This document shows, piece after piece, positions 16,674-23,170 of a DNA stretch of 64,000 bases (positions are counted from its first letter, which is position 1; each line of letters begins with the position of its first letter). Where the stretch lies: positions 19,557-83,556 of the forward strand of contig NZ_JAOVZW010000024.1 of the NCBI RefSeq assembly GCF_026460885.1. The letters run 5' to 3'. The DNA comes from Chryseobacterium formosum. Its GTDB lineage: Bacteria; Bacteroidota; Bacteroidia; Flavobacteriales; Weeksellaceae. Under the pieces are notes generated by a model. That model was given only the letters and a program-made list of their open reading frames with translations. It had not been told where the DNA came from and searched no databases. The position numbers were made by a program, and so were the translations under genes.

Positions 16674-17777
16674 ATGAAGATTTTCTTTCTGCGCTATATC
16701 TTGATATCCGCTCTTGTCTACTCAGTCCAAAGTAAAGCGTGCTCGGCATTTTTGCTGACAGGGAACAATTATAACGTCGTTGGCTTCAATGAAAACTGGA
16801 AAACAATGCCCGGAATGATCGTCATTAATAAGCGGGATGTCCTGAAAAGGAATATCAGCTGGCAAAATCTGACAACTGATCAAACACAAGCCAATAAACA
16901 ATGGACTTCAAAATTCGGTTCCGTTACGTTTAATCTTTTGGGATATGACCTTCCCTGCTACGGCGTCAATGAAAAAGGTCTTTTTTTGGTTGAATTATAT
17001 CTCGAAGAGACCAGTAAAGTATATAATCCAAAACAGCCTGATATGTTCTGGGCACAATGGATCCAGTATCAGTTGGACAACTACAAAACGGTAAAAGAAG
17101 TAGTAGATCATCTGAATGATGGTCCAAACATTAACTGGTGGCCCAATGCAGCCGGAAGTCATTTTTTCCTGACCGATGCCAAAGGAAATTCTGCAACGAT
17201 TGCCTTATTAAACGGGAAATACACCGTACTTACCAATAAGGAAATGCCAATGCCATTGCTATGCAACAATCAGTACCATAAGGATCTGACCGCTGCTAAA
17301 AAATTTGATTTTCTTGGCGGAAATGAAAAATTTGATTTTGAACAGAACATAAAATGGGAAGACCGCTACAGCCGTGCGTACTACATGCTAAAAAATTATA
17401 CGTACGATGAAAAGCCTGTCGACTATGCGTGGAATATTTTAAACTCCATACATCCCGGTGAATGGCAGACGGTCATTGATACCAGGAAAATGAATCTGTA
17501 TTTCAGATCTGATCTGAAGAAAGAGGTAAAGACCATAGATATCAGGAAGTTGGATTTCTCCAGAAATGGGGCTATAAAATACTTGGATATCCATACTAAT
17601 GAGACCGGAATTGTGAACGGGGACTTTCAAAATCTTACAACTCTAAAAAATAATCAATATGTGGAGAAAGGATTTCCAATAGGCTATGACAATAAAGAAT
17701 TTGGCGAATCGGACATTTTTGAAAAACTGAAGAAGAACATTGCAAAGTTCTTTGAAAATATCCTTCCGGCTTCATAA
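16674..17777 (+). CDS. Choloylglycine hydrolase-like Ntn amidase
   Basis: This 367-residue protein has a signal peptide followed immediately by Cys23 in SKACSAFLL, so signal cleavage would expose an N-terminal cysteine nucleophile. Further features fit the linear-amide C-N hydrolase (CBAH/penicillin acylase V) fold: NVVGFNENW, GVNEKGLFLVELYLEE, CNNQYHKDL and WEDRYSRAYYML. It likely hydrolyses an amide bond of a small molecule (for example N-acyl amino compounds) in the periplasm; the substrate cannot be read. A CPBP protease gene follows within 26 nt, suggesting co-transcription. Confidence 0.75.
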   Translation: MKIFFLRYILISALVYSVQSKACSAFLLTGNNYNVVGFNENWKTMPGMIVINKRDVLKRNISWQNLTTDQTQANKQWTSKFGSVTFNLLGYDLPCYGVNEKGLFLVELYLEETSKVYNPKQPDMFWAQWIQYQLDNYKTVKEVVDHLNDGPNINWWPNAAGSHFFLTDAKGNSATIALLNGKYTVLTNKEMPMPLLCNNQYHKDLTAAKKFDFLGGNEKFDFEQNIKWEDRYSRAYYMLKNYTYDEKPVDYAWNILNSIHPGEWQTVIDTRKMNLYFRSDLKKEVKTIDIRKLDFSRNGAIKYLDIHTNETGIVNGDFQNLTTLKNNQYVEKGFPIGYDNKEFGESDIFEKLKKNIAKFFENILPAS

Positions 17778-17802
17778 GGCTGCAAACTATACTCTTAGAA
17801 GG

Positions 17803-18462
17803 ATGACAATGAAATTGCTGCTACAAACTAAATGGATATCACTAGCGTTACTTGCAATATCTTTTTTACTGATCTATAATCCACTGACCAAATTTCCATA
17901 TACTTTTTGTGTCATCATTATTTTTATCCTGATCAGTACCTACTTGCAAAATGGCGATCTGAAATCACTCAATTTCAAGAACCTGAAATCAGTTGACATA
18001 AAGATTATTTTAGTTTCATATCTGATCTTAGAATTGAGTGTGGATTTTATGATCCAGCCGCTGGTCAATTGGCTTTGTAACGAACCAGCTGATTATTCTA
18101 CTTTTGAGCATATCAAAGGTGACACAGCACAGTATCTCAAGTGGTTGTACAGAATGTGGATCAGCGCTGCGATTGGAGAGGAATTGCTGTTCAGGGCATT
18201 TGCTTTCGCTCAACTGAAAAATATCTTCGGTGATAAAAAAATTCTTATAGTCATCCTTTCCGCATTGATGTTCTGTCTGCCTCATTTGTATCAAGGTACG
18301 GCAGGACTCATCATGACATTCGTATTCGGGATCGCTTTTGGATTTTTATATCTTAAATTCAAAAATATCTGGATCAATATCATTGTCCACGGACTGATCG
18401 ATACTGTTTTTCTCACGTTAAGCTACTTGGGATACATAGAGTTCTACCAGTTTATCTGGTAG
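17803..18462 (+). CDS. CPBP family intramembrane metalloprotease
   Basis: The start at 17803 (or 17809) places the gene just after the amidase. The longer frame from 17740 would overlap it. The product of about 219 residues has several membrane helices and the three CPBP/Abi motifs: GEELLFRAF, LPHLYQG and VHGLIDTVF, carrying the Glu-Glu, Arg and His residues of this family. CPBP proteins are integral-membrane proteases, some processing prenylated or secreted peptides or giving bacteriocin immunity. Target unknown. Confidence 0.8.
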   Translation: MTMKLLLQTKWISLALLAISFLLIYNPLTKFPYTFCVIIIFILISTYLQNGDLKSLNFKNLKSVDIKIILVSYLILELSVDFMIQPLVNWLCNEPADYSTFEHIKGDTAQYLKWLYRMWISAAIGEELLFRAFAFAQLKNIFGDKKILIVILSALMFCLPHLYQGTAGLIMTFVFGIAFGFLYLKFKNIWINIIVHGLIDTVFLTLSYLGYIEFYQFIW

Positions 18463-18562
18463 CCAATGTGCTTCTCTCATAAAATACTTATAGTTTTTCT
18501 TTTGAGGGATCCCTTATCTTAAGTGATATTAGAATTAACTTATAGAACCTATTATACAGAAA

Positions 18563-18585
18563 GAAGCAGCTATAAAGCTGCTTCT
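18563..18585 (+). terminator. Hairpin after the CPBP gene
   Basis: Arms GAAGCAGCT and AGCTGCTTC around ATAAA; only a weak T tract follows. Probable terminator for the 16674-18462 unit. Confidence 0.55.
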
Positions 18586-18607
18586 AAATTTTAAGATTTA
18601 TCCAACT

Positions 18608-18748
18608 CTAATCCCCTTTTTCATGTTCATGAGGTTTCAGTTTTGGATGTTTAGGCTGGTTTGGAGAATTTACCCTCCTTCTTCTGTCGGGTTCCCCATC
18701 TGGTTTTTTGGGTTTTGGTCCCGGCTTGATCGCTTCGATTGAATTCAT
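18608..18748 (-). CDS. Small Pro/Lys-rich protein (46 residues)
   Basis: The leftward ATG at 18746-18748 opens MNSIEAIKPGPKPKKPDGEP, followed by DRRRVNSPNQPKHPKLKPHE and HEKGD, then stop. The highly biased Pro/Lys/His composition makes a chance frame unlikely. It has a -7 box TACTTTTG (18810-18817) and an inverted repeat 21 nt further upstream. It is likely intrinsically disordered. I do not recognise a characterised family. Confidence 0.6.
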   Translation of the reverse strand: MNSIEAIKPGPKPKKPDGEPDRRRRVNSPNQPKHPKLKPHEHEKGD

Positions 18749-18809
18749 AGCGTAAAAAAAATGTTGTTAGTAATTACTTTTTAATATCAAAACAGATTGA
18801 TATCGATTC

Positions 18810-18854
18810 CAAAAGTAAATTATCGCAGGTAAGTTTCATTACGGAAAACCGTAA
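18810..18854 (-). promoter_or_regulatory. TTACGG-N4-CCGTAA operator and -7 box for the 46-residue protein
   Basis: The perfect inverted repeat TTACGG-AAAA-CCGTAA (18839-18854) lies 21 nt before the leftward -7 box TACTTTTG (18810-18817). The same arms and exact spacing recur at 19339-19383 and 22071-22118. Confidence 0.6.
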
Positions 18855-18906
18855 CACTTGAGATTTAATATTTATAGAGTAATTTCCACCAAAGTCAAGC
18901 AATACT

Positions 18907-19317
18907 TTATCTTCGTCTGGGAGCACTTCTGGTGTGAGGACTTACATACGTTCCATTTTTTCGGGTATAACCTTTTACCTGTACGGAGCCTCCTGAACTC
19001 GACTTCGAATTATAACTGGAAGATGATCTTGATTGCGGAGATGATGAATAAGACGATGCTTTAGAATAACCAGTGTAAGATGTGTAATTAGGTTTATTAG
19101 CCCATCCATAATAATTTCCCCATTTAAGCTTCCTGAAGTTTTTCTTATCAGCTTTTAAGGATAGGAAAACTTCCGTGTCTTTAGGAATGATAGTCACTGA
19201 CGATTCACCTTCACTGCTGGAATAAAGCGGTGTATCTTCCTGAAGTCTAACTGTGTAATAGTTTGTACATGAAATTACCGATAAAAGTAATACAAGATAA
19301 AGTAATGATTTTTTCAT
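18907..19317 (-). CDS. Lipoprotein with SH3-like domain
   Basis: The 136-residue product has a lipoprotein signal ending VISC (Cys at residue 17). A bacterial SH3-like segment follows (YYTVRLQEDTPLYSSSEGES, VFLSLKADKKNFRKLKWGNYYGWA), then a Ser/Tyr-rich linker, and the C-terminal motif VQVKGYTRKNGTYVSPHTRS. That motif recurs in many unrelated small Gram-negative exported proteins. SH3-like modules often bind cell wall or peptides. The promoter and TTACGG-type operator lie just upstream. Confidence 0.7.
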   Translation of the reverse strand: MKKSLLYLVLLLSVISCTNYYTVRLQEDTPLYSSSEGESSVTIIPKDTEVFLSLKADKKNFRKLKWGNYYGWANKPNYTSYTGYSKASSYSSSPQSRSSSSYNSKSSSGGSVQVKGYTRKNGTYVSPHTRSAPRRR

Positions 19318-19338
19318 TGTTAATAATTTTTATATCTA

Positions 19339-19383
19339 CAAATCTAAATCAACTTCTTAGAAACTAATTATGGTTTTCCGTAT
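19339..19383 (-). promoter_or_regulatory. TTACGG-type operator and -7 box for the SH3-like lipoprotein
   Basis: The imperfect repeat TTATGG-TTTT-CCGTAT (19368-19383) lies exactly 21 nt before the leftward -7 box TAGATTTG (19339-19346), which is 22 nt before the ATG. Confidence 0.55.
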
Positions 19384-19434
19384 TTAAGAAATGTTAAAAT
19401 TACATCTTTGTAAAGTCTCAATCAATTTTTTTTG

Positions 19435-19746
19435 CTCTCCCCGCTTCCGTGCGATTGTCTTGCGTGGTCTATCTTAAAAAGATTTTCCAAATCCTCCTTG
19501 TTTGATAAAGGACTTCTACACATAGCCTTCACCAAGAAAAATATTCCCCTCCCTCGGAGGGGTGGATTATTTCGCAGAAATAAGACGGGGTGGTTCAGCT
19601 CAACTCCCTTAGCTCCCACAAAAATCTGTCGTGTGGCTTCAATTCCACAGCAATCATCGAATGTTGTCTCTAAAAGAAAAGTCTCCAATCTTGAGCAGAT
19701 GTTATTTTCTTATATAACTCCAAAGTCAGGAGACTTCGGAGAGCGG
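19435..19746 (+). repeat. Multi-hairpin dispersed repeat (family 2), copy G, with trailing hairpin
   Basis: The full-length element has the first hairpin decayed, GGAGGGG and TTATTTC hairpins intact and tail AAAATCTGTCGTGTGGCTTC. It continues into TTTTCTTATATAACTCC and the ACTCCAAAGTC / GACTTCGGAG hairpin, which copy F also has. Confidence 0.85.
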
Positions 19747-19894
19747 GGTTTGCAACACCGAGATGCGATAATGTTTGCTCTTCCATTTTTAATAGAATAA
19801 GATTAATAATTTCTTCTTTTTTGCTCTCTTCTGAAGATGAACTATGCAACTTGTCGAAAAGTAATATTAGTTCTGTCTTAACCTTTCTGTTTCC
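19670..19894 (-). pseudogene. Orphan coding remnant fused to repeat sequence
   Basis: A leftward open frame without ATG start reads GNRKVKTELILLFDKLHSSS and EESKKEEIINLILLKMEEQT, then enters the repeat-associated hairpin (ANPALRSLLTLELYKKITS) and stops. The upstream part looks like genuine coding sequence whose 3' end was replaced at the repeat boundary near 19746. Identity unknown. The remaining 19895-20107 shows no gene. Confidence 0.35.
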
Positions 19895-20107
19895 TCAGTC
19901 TTGTTATTTTACATAGCCGAAACATAACAATCTTTAAATTCCTAATTATTTTGAAAAAAACTAAACCTTATTTCTTAGAGGAAAATAAAAAGTTTACGAA
20001 ATAGCGTGTATGTGCCTATTAATAGCATCAGGCTTAAATTTGTGGATAAAATAGCAATAAAAAATCAATAAAAAAGTAATTTATATTACGGAAAAGTGTA
20101 ATTTTGA

Positions 20108-20137
20108 AAAAACAAAACCACCTCTTTTTAGAGGTGG
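20108..20137 (-). terminator. Terminator of the 30-residue peptide gene
   Basis: Leftward stem CCACCTC / GAGGTGG around six bases, followed by TTTTGTTTTTTC, 15 nt after the stop codon of the peptide. Confidence 0.8.
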
Positions 20138-20151
20138 AAATTGAAAAGAAA

Positions 20152-20244
20152 TTACCAGATGATTTCAACAAGCTCCTTCACAAGCTTTGTTATTTGAAGA
20201 ACTGGTTTTAAAATCTTAACAATTTGGTTTAAAAACTTTCTCAT
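20152..20244 (-). CDS. 30-residue amphipathic cationic peptide
   Basis: The leftward ATG (20242-20244) opens MRKFLNQIVKILKPVLQITK, continuing LVKELVEIIW and stop. The peptide is a regular i/i+3/i+4 alternation of aliphatic and Lys residues with a C-terminal Trp and no leader. This resembles membrane-active peptides such as type I toxins or phenol-soluble-modulin-like peptides. A terminator follows at once and a leader hairpin precedes, so a short dedicated transcript is likely. Function is inference; no family match is claimed. Confidence 0.5.
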   Translation of the reverse strand: MRKFLNQIVKILKPVLQITKLVKELVEIIW

Positions 20245-20273
20245 GGGATTTAAATTAATTGTTAATGATCAGG

Positions 20274-20320
20274 GGCTTAAGGTTTTATATAGTCGTACCA
20301 GACTGCAATAATCTTAAGCC
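20274..20320 (-). other. Leader hairpin upstream of the 30-residue peptide
   Basis: Inverted repeat GGCTTAAG (20274-20281) / CTTAAGCC (20313-20320) encloses 31 nt. In the leftward direction a weak -7-like box GAACTTTG (about 20327-20334) precedes it, so the stem would sit near the 5' end of the peptide mRNA. Confidence 0.4.
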
Positions 20321-20616
20321 TTTCTGCTATTACAAAGTTCGAAAAATTTATTGATTTAAAATGGAGGTAAAGAGTAAATGGCTGGATTTTAACCTTAAAA
20401 GTTTTCCACATTTGCATGAAACGCCCTCTACCATTGGATAACAGCAATTTAATCAAAGGTTACAAAATAAGAATCTATGTTTCAATTAAACAAGAGCATT
20501 AAAAACGTTTATTTACAGTACTTACAGGCTTAAACAATAAAAATCCCCAACCTTAGCCGAGGATAAAAATTTATCAAATTAAATAATTTTCATATCTATG
20601 TGAAAAATTATTTAAA

Positions 20617-20715
20617 ATGTATAATATTGAATTGTATCAACTTATTGGCGGTGTTGTAATTGGTTTGGCATTTGGTTTTATTGTCGGAAGATTTTCCAAG
20701 AATAAGAGACAGTGA
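20617..20715 (+). CDS. 32-residue single-span membrane peptide
   Basis: The ATG opens MYNIELYQLIGGVVIGLAFG, followed by FIVGRFSKNKRQ and stop. It has one glycine-rich membrane helix and a short basic tail (expected inside). It ends 52 nt before the paralogue 2 membrane protein gene. The near-identical but frameshifted copy at 8858-8955 shows the gene is a real recurring unit. A near-consensus -7 box TATCTATG (20593-20600) lies 16 nt before the ATG. Function unknown; the size and topology resemble small toxins or accessory subunits. Confidence 0.6.
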   Translation: MYNIELYQLIGGVVIGLAFGFIVGRFSKNKRQ

Positions 20716-20744
20716 GATGTCAGATTAAATTTTTATTTATTTTT

Positions 20745-20752
20745 TATATTTG
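20745..20752 (+). promoter_or_regulatory. -7 box TATATTTG upstream of the 20768 gene
   Basis: Perfect match 15 nt before the chosen ATG. It overlaps the alternative TTG start at 20750, which is therefore rejected. Confidence 0.7.
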
Positions 20753-20767
20753 AAGAAATCTATTTCC

Positions 20768-21256
20768 ATGTCTGATAATATTGAATATTTTAAAGCATCA
20801 TTACCAATCGCCGCTCTCATAGGTGTTGTAGTTGGAGCATTTTTAAATTCTCGATTACAGAGAAAAGATAAACTTCAAGAACACCTTTTCACTTATAAAG
20901 TAAAGTCCTATATGGAAATTGCTAGGATTGTTACCGAAACCATAAGAAGGATGGAAAAGATCAGAGGCTCTTATTATTCCAAAAAAGATGGAGAAAGTTT
21001 TTACCAGGTTTACAACAACTTAGTTGATACAATTTCGGAACAATCTCTTTTTATAAGTTCAAAAACAAAATTAGATATTGATGAATTATTAAAATCTTTA
21101 CATAAAGTTTATGACAGCGAACTATTTGGTGAGGATTATGATGTTCGTATTGTTCATTACATATCATCAATATACTATTGTAGACAATTCCTCCAAAAGC
21201 TCCAAAATGATATTGGGTTTGAAAAGAACTCTTTTATAAATCGTAAAATTAATTGA
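20768..21256 (+). CDS. Membrane-anchored hypothetical protein (paralogue 2)
   Basis: The 162-residue protein (MSDNIEYFKASLPIAALIGV) has one N-terminal membrane helix, then GAFLNSRLQRKDKLQEHLF and TYKVKSY, and a helical cytosolic part. It aligns with 15276-15797 over the N-terminal half and more loosely over the rest. Both have a -7 box 14-15 nt upstream. It follows the 32-residue membrane peptide, and the two may act together. No domain recognised. Confidence 0.65.
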   Translation: MSDNIEYFKASLPIAALIGVVVGAFLNSRLQRKDKLQEHLFTYKVKSYMEIARIVTETIRRMEKIRGSYYSKKDGESFYQVYNNLVDTISEQSLFISSKTKLDIDELLKSLHKVYDSELFGEDYDVRIVHYISSIYYCRQFLQKLQNDIGFEKNSFINRKIN

Positions 21257-21266
21257 GCAGTATAGT

Positions 21267-21617
21267 TTACTCAGACTTTAGTTTAAAGTTTGCCGAAGTA
21301 GAAAATTTAATTTCATTTCTTATTGAAGCATCCTTAATCGCTTCTTGCATACCATCTTCACCTAATTTAGTATTGAAGTATAATAGCAATGTAGAAAACT
21401 TTCCAATTGCTGATTCTTTGCCTAATCTCTCACTTTGAATAGCAGATCGCACCATCTTAATTCTACTTTTAGGGTAAGAATAGGCTTTATCGCTGCTTTT
21501 ATACACTATTACACACTTATTACCCTCAAAAAAGTAAGATTCTATTTCATCGGTTTTGTCTTTGTTGTCGATGCAGATTGCTTCTTTTCTAAGTTTATGT
21601 GGAGTAAAATTTTGCAT
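21267..21617 (-). CDS. Stand-alone N-terminal domain related to helicase-nuclease proteins (paralogue)
   Basis: The 116-residue product contains CIDNKDKTDEIESYFFEGNK and AYSYPKSRIKMVRSAIQSE, matching 12141-12401 over about 45 residues and then diverging. The leftward -7 box TATATTTG lies at 21636-21643, 18 nt before the ATG. As with its paralogue, the domain probably derives from the N-terminus of a large helicase-nuclease (inference). The C-terminal third (GEDGMQEAIKDASIRNE) is unrelated to the paralogue. Confidence 0.5.
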   Translation of the reverse strand: MQNFTPHKLRKEAICIDNKDKTDEIESYFFEGNKCVIVYKSSDKAYSYPKSRIKMVRSAIQSERLGKESAIGKFSTLLLYFNTKLGEDGMQEAIKDASIRNEIKFSTSANFKLKSE

Positions 21618-21738
21618 TGGTTACTAGGTTGAATACAAATATATGAAACTGAAAAAGTATAAATCTGAGGATAACTCAACGGTATTTTATTTATAATTAT
21701 TTAACTAAAATATTCTAGCTGTATAAGGATTTTATTTA

Positions 21739-21783
21739 CCGTAAAAATACGTATTAAATTTTATCTTTTTTTTTTTAGATTTG
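21739..21783 (+). promoter_or_regulatory. -7 box and half operator upstream of the 21800 gene
   Basis: The -7 box TAGATTTG (21776-21783) lies 16 nt before the ATG. The sequence ACGTAT at 21749-21754 occupies exactly the position of the CCGTAA arm in the TTACGG-type operators (21-nt gap); the left arm is not conserved. Confidence 0.45.
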
Positions 21784-21799
21784 CGAAAATCATATCAAA

Positions 21800-22069
21800 A
21801 TGACACATATTAATGATATTATGTATGTATTGAATAGCTTCTATACATATGAATATAGTTTTAAAAGCATGAGTGGTAAAATGATTACAGAATTTATTCA
21901 CTGTATTTTAAAAGAACGGTTAAACGAAGATGCTGGTTACTCTCCTAAAGAAATTAAAGTTCAGCAGATACACAATTTGGAAAGATTTGACAAATACGGC
22001 TGTGAAGAAGAGAATGTTTCAATGAGAATATTAAAAACTGATAATATTCAGCGTGGAACATTATTATAG
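21800..22069 (+). CDS. Small hypothetical protein next to the candidate defence operon
   Basis: An 89-residue cytosolic protein (MTHINDIMYVLNSFYTYEYS, SMSGKMITEFIHCILKERLN) with no recognised domain. It has its own -7 box 16 nt upstream. The palindrome at 22071-22092 begins 2 nt after its stop and may double as its terminator. It is the last gene before the six-gene operon; membership in that system is uncertain. Confidence 0.55.
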   Translation: MTHINDIMYVLNSFYTYEYSFKSMSGKMITEFIHCILKERLNEDAGYSPKEIKVQQIHNLERFDKYGCEEENVSMRILKTDNIQRGTLL

Positions 22070-22070
22070 G

Positions 22071-22118
22071 TTTTTACGGTTAACCGTAAAAATATCTTAA
22101 TTTTTTCCAATACTTTAG
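22071..22118 (+). promoter_or_regulatory. Perfect 22-bp palindrome and -7-like box upstream of the six-gene operon
   Basis: The palindrome 22071-22092 is centred on TTACGG-TTAA-CCGTAA (22074-22089). Exactly 21 nt later is TACTTTAG (22111-22118), one mismatch from TAnnTTTG. The arrangement matches the sites at 18839 and 19368. Because the palindrome directly follows the 21800 gene, it could also serve as a terminator hairpin. About 85 nt of leader would precede the first operon gene. Confidence 0.55.
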
Positions 22119-22207
22119 TTTCAAATTATATTTTTTTGAAGAATAACTTTTTTATGAAATTAAATTGATACCTAATAGGGCTTTTATATTTTATTTACAG
22201 TAAGCAA

Positions 22208-23167
22208 ATGTCAAGAGTAACAAAAAATTCAATAAAAGTATGGCCATACTTAGATAATATATCTAACAATATTATAACATATTCTAGTGAACATTTAAAT
22301 AAGTCGAATGTCGTTAGTATTGATTTATCGTCATTAAAAACAATTACAACATCAGGTGCAGCAATTTTATTAACTAAGCTTATAAAGACTTTAGAGGATT
22401 ATACTTGTAGAATAATTAGGCCTGAAAATAAAGAGATAGATAATTTTCTTAGTAAGATAGACTTCTATTATTTTATTCAAGAAAATTTAAAAATTGAAAC
22501 TGAAAATCTTTTCGAGAGTTTTGTCATTAAAAAAGAAACCGAAGAACAAGTATTTGAAAAAAATGGAAGCAATTATATTATGTTTCCTATTTTCAAACTT
22601 AATTTTGATGTAGAAAAAGAGAGAATTGGATATGAAAATTTTACTGATTGGTTTGCAGATGTTTTATTAAAAAAAGAATTTGATATAATAAAAGATAAAC
22701 GGGATAAATTAGGTACAGTATTATTTGAAATTGCAAAAAATTCTCAAGACCATACTGATAATATTGCTTTCTTTGGATTAGATTTATTATTAGATAATGA
22801 TACCCAAGGCAGGCTTTCGTTTTCGTTCTGTGATTTAGGAGTAGGAATTTCACGAAATGTTAGAGATTCTTTAGATGGTAAAGATAACGGGTTAAGAAAA
22901 GATGCTGCCAAGCATTTTTCATTTTCTGATTCCTATCAATTTGCATTCGGAATTGGAAATACAACATCAAAAAACAAGAAAAATAAAGGAATCGGAATGT
23001 CTATGATAAAAGATGCTTGTCACTATTTGAAAATGGAATTATCAATTTGGGACGCTAGAAGTATGTTACTTATTCCTGAAAAAATCACACATACAGAATT
23101 AAGAAAAAATGTATATGACACAGGAAATAACGTTGGATTTTATTATTATGGAATATTAAATTTTTGA
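22208..23167 (+). CDS. STAS-like plus GHKL ATPase protein
   Basis: The 319-residue protein has an N-terminal STAS-like region (VVSIDLSSLKTITTSGAAIL, about residues 36-60). Its C-terminal GHKL ATPase domain has the N-box LFEIAKNSQDH (E174, N178, H182), the G1 box DLGVGIS (D209-G213) and the G2 box NKGIGMSMI (259-267). This is the layout of anti-sigma-factor-like or sensor ATPases without a phosphoacceptor histidine domain. It opens the operon, 3 nt before the next gene. A role as ATP-dependent switch or sensor is inferred. Confidence 0.7.
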   Translation: MSRVTKNSIKVWPYLDNISNNIITYSSEHLNKSNVVSIDLSSLKTITTSGAAILLTKLIKTLEDYTCRIIRPENKEIDNFLSKIDFYYFIQENLKIETENLFESFVIKKETEEQVFEKNGSNYIMFPIFKLNFDVEKERIGYENFTDWFADVLLKKEFDIIKDKRDKLGTVLFEIAKNSQDHTDNIAFFGLDLLLDNDTQGRLSFSFCDLGVGISRNVRDSLDGKDNGLRKDAAKHFSFSDSYQFAFGIGNTTSKNKKNKGIGMSMIKDACHYLKMELSIWDARSMLLIPEKITHTELRKNVYDTGNNVGFYYYGILNF

Positions 23168-23170
23168 TAT

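Noticed and set aside
16674..18462. Bile-salt hydrolase named specifically
   Set aside because: The Ntn Cys and fold motifs are present, but substrate-determining loops cannot be read, so only the amidase family is called.
19422..19800. 88- and 122-codon ORFs on both strands over repeat G
   Set aside because: Both strands are open because of the repeat composition; no independent coding evidence.
22071..22092. CRISPR-like or att-site interpretation of palindromes
   Set aside because: There is no regular repeat-spacer array in the window and no integrase gene; spacing to -7 boxes explains the palindromes better as operators.
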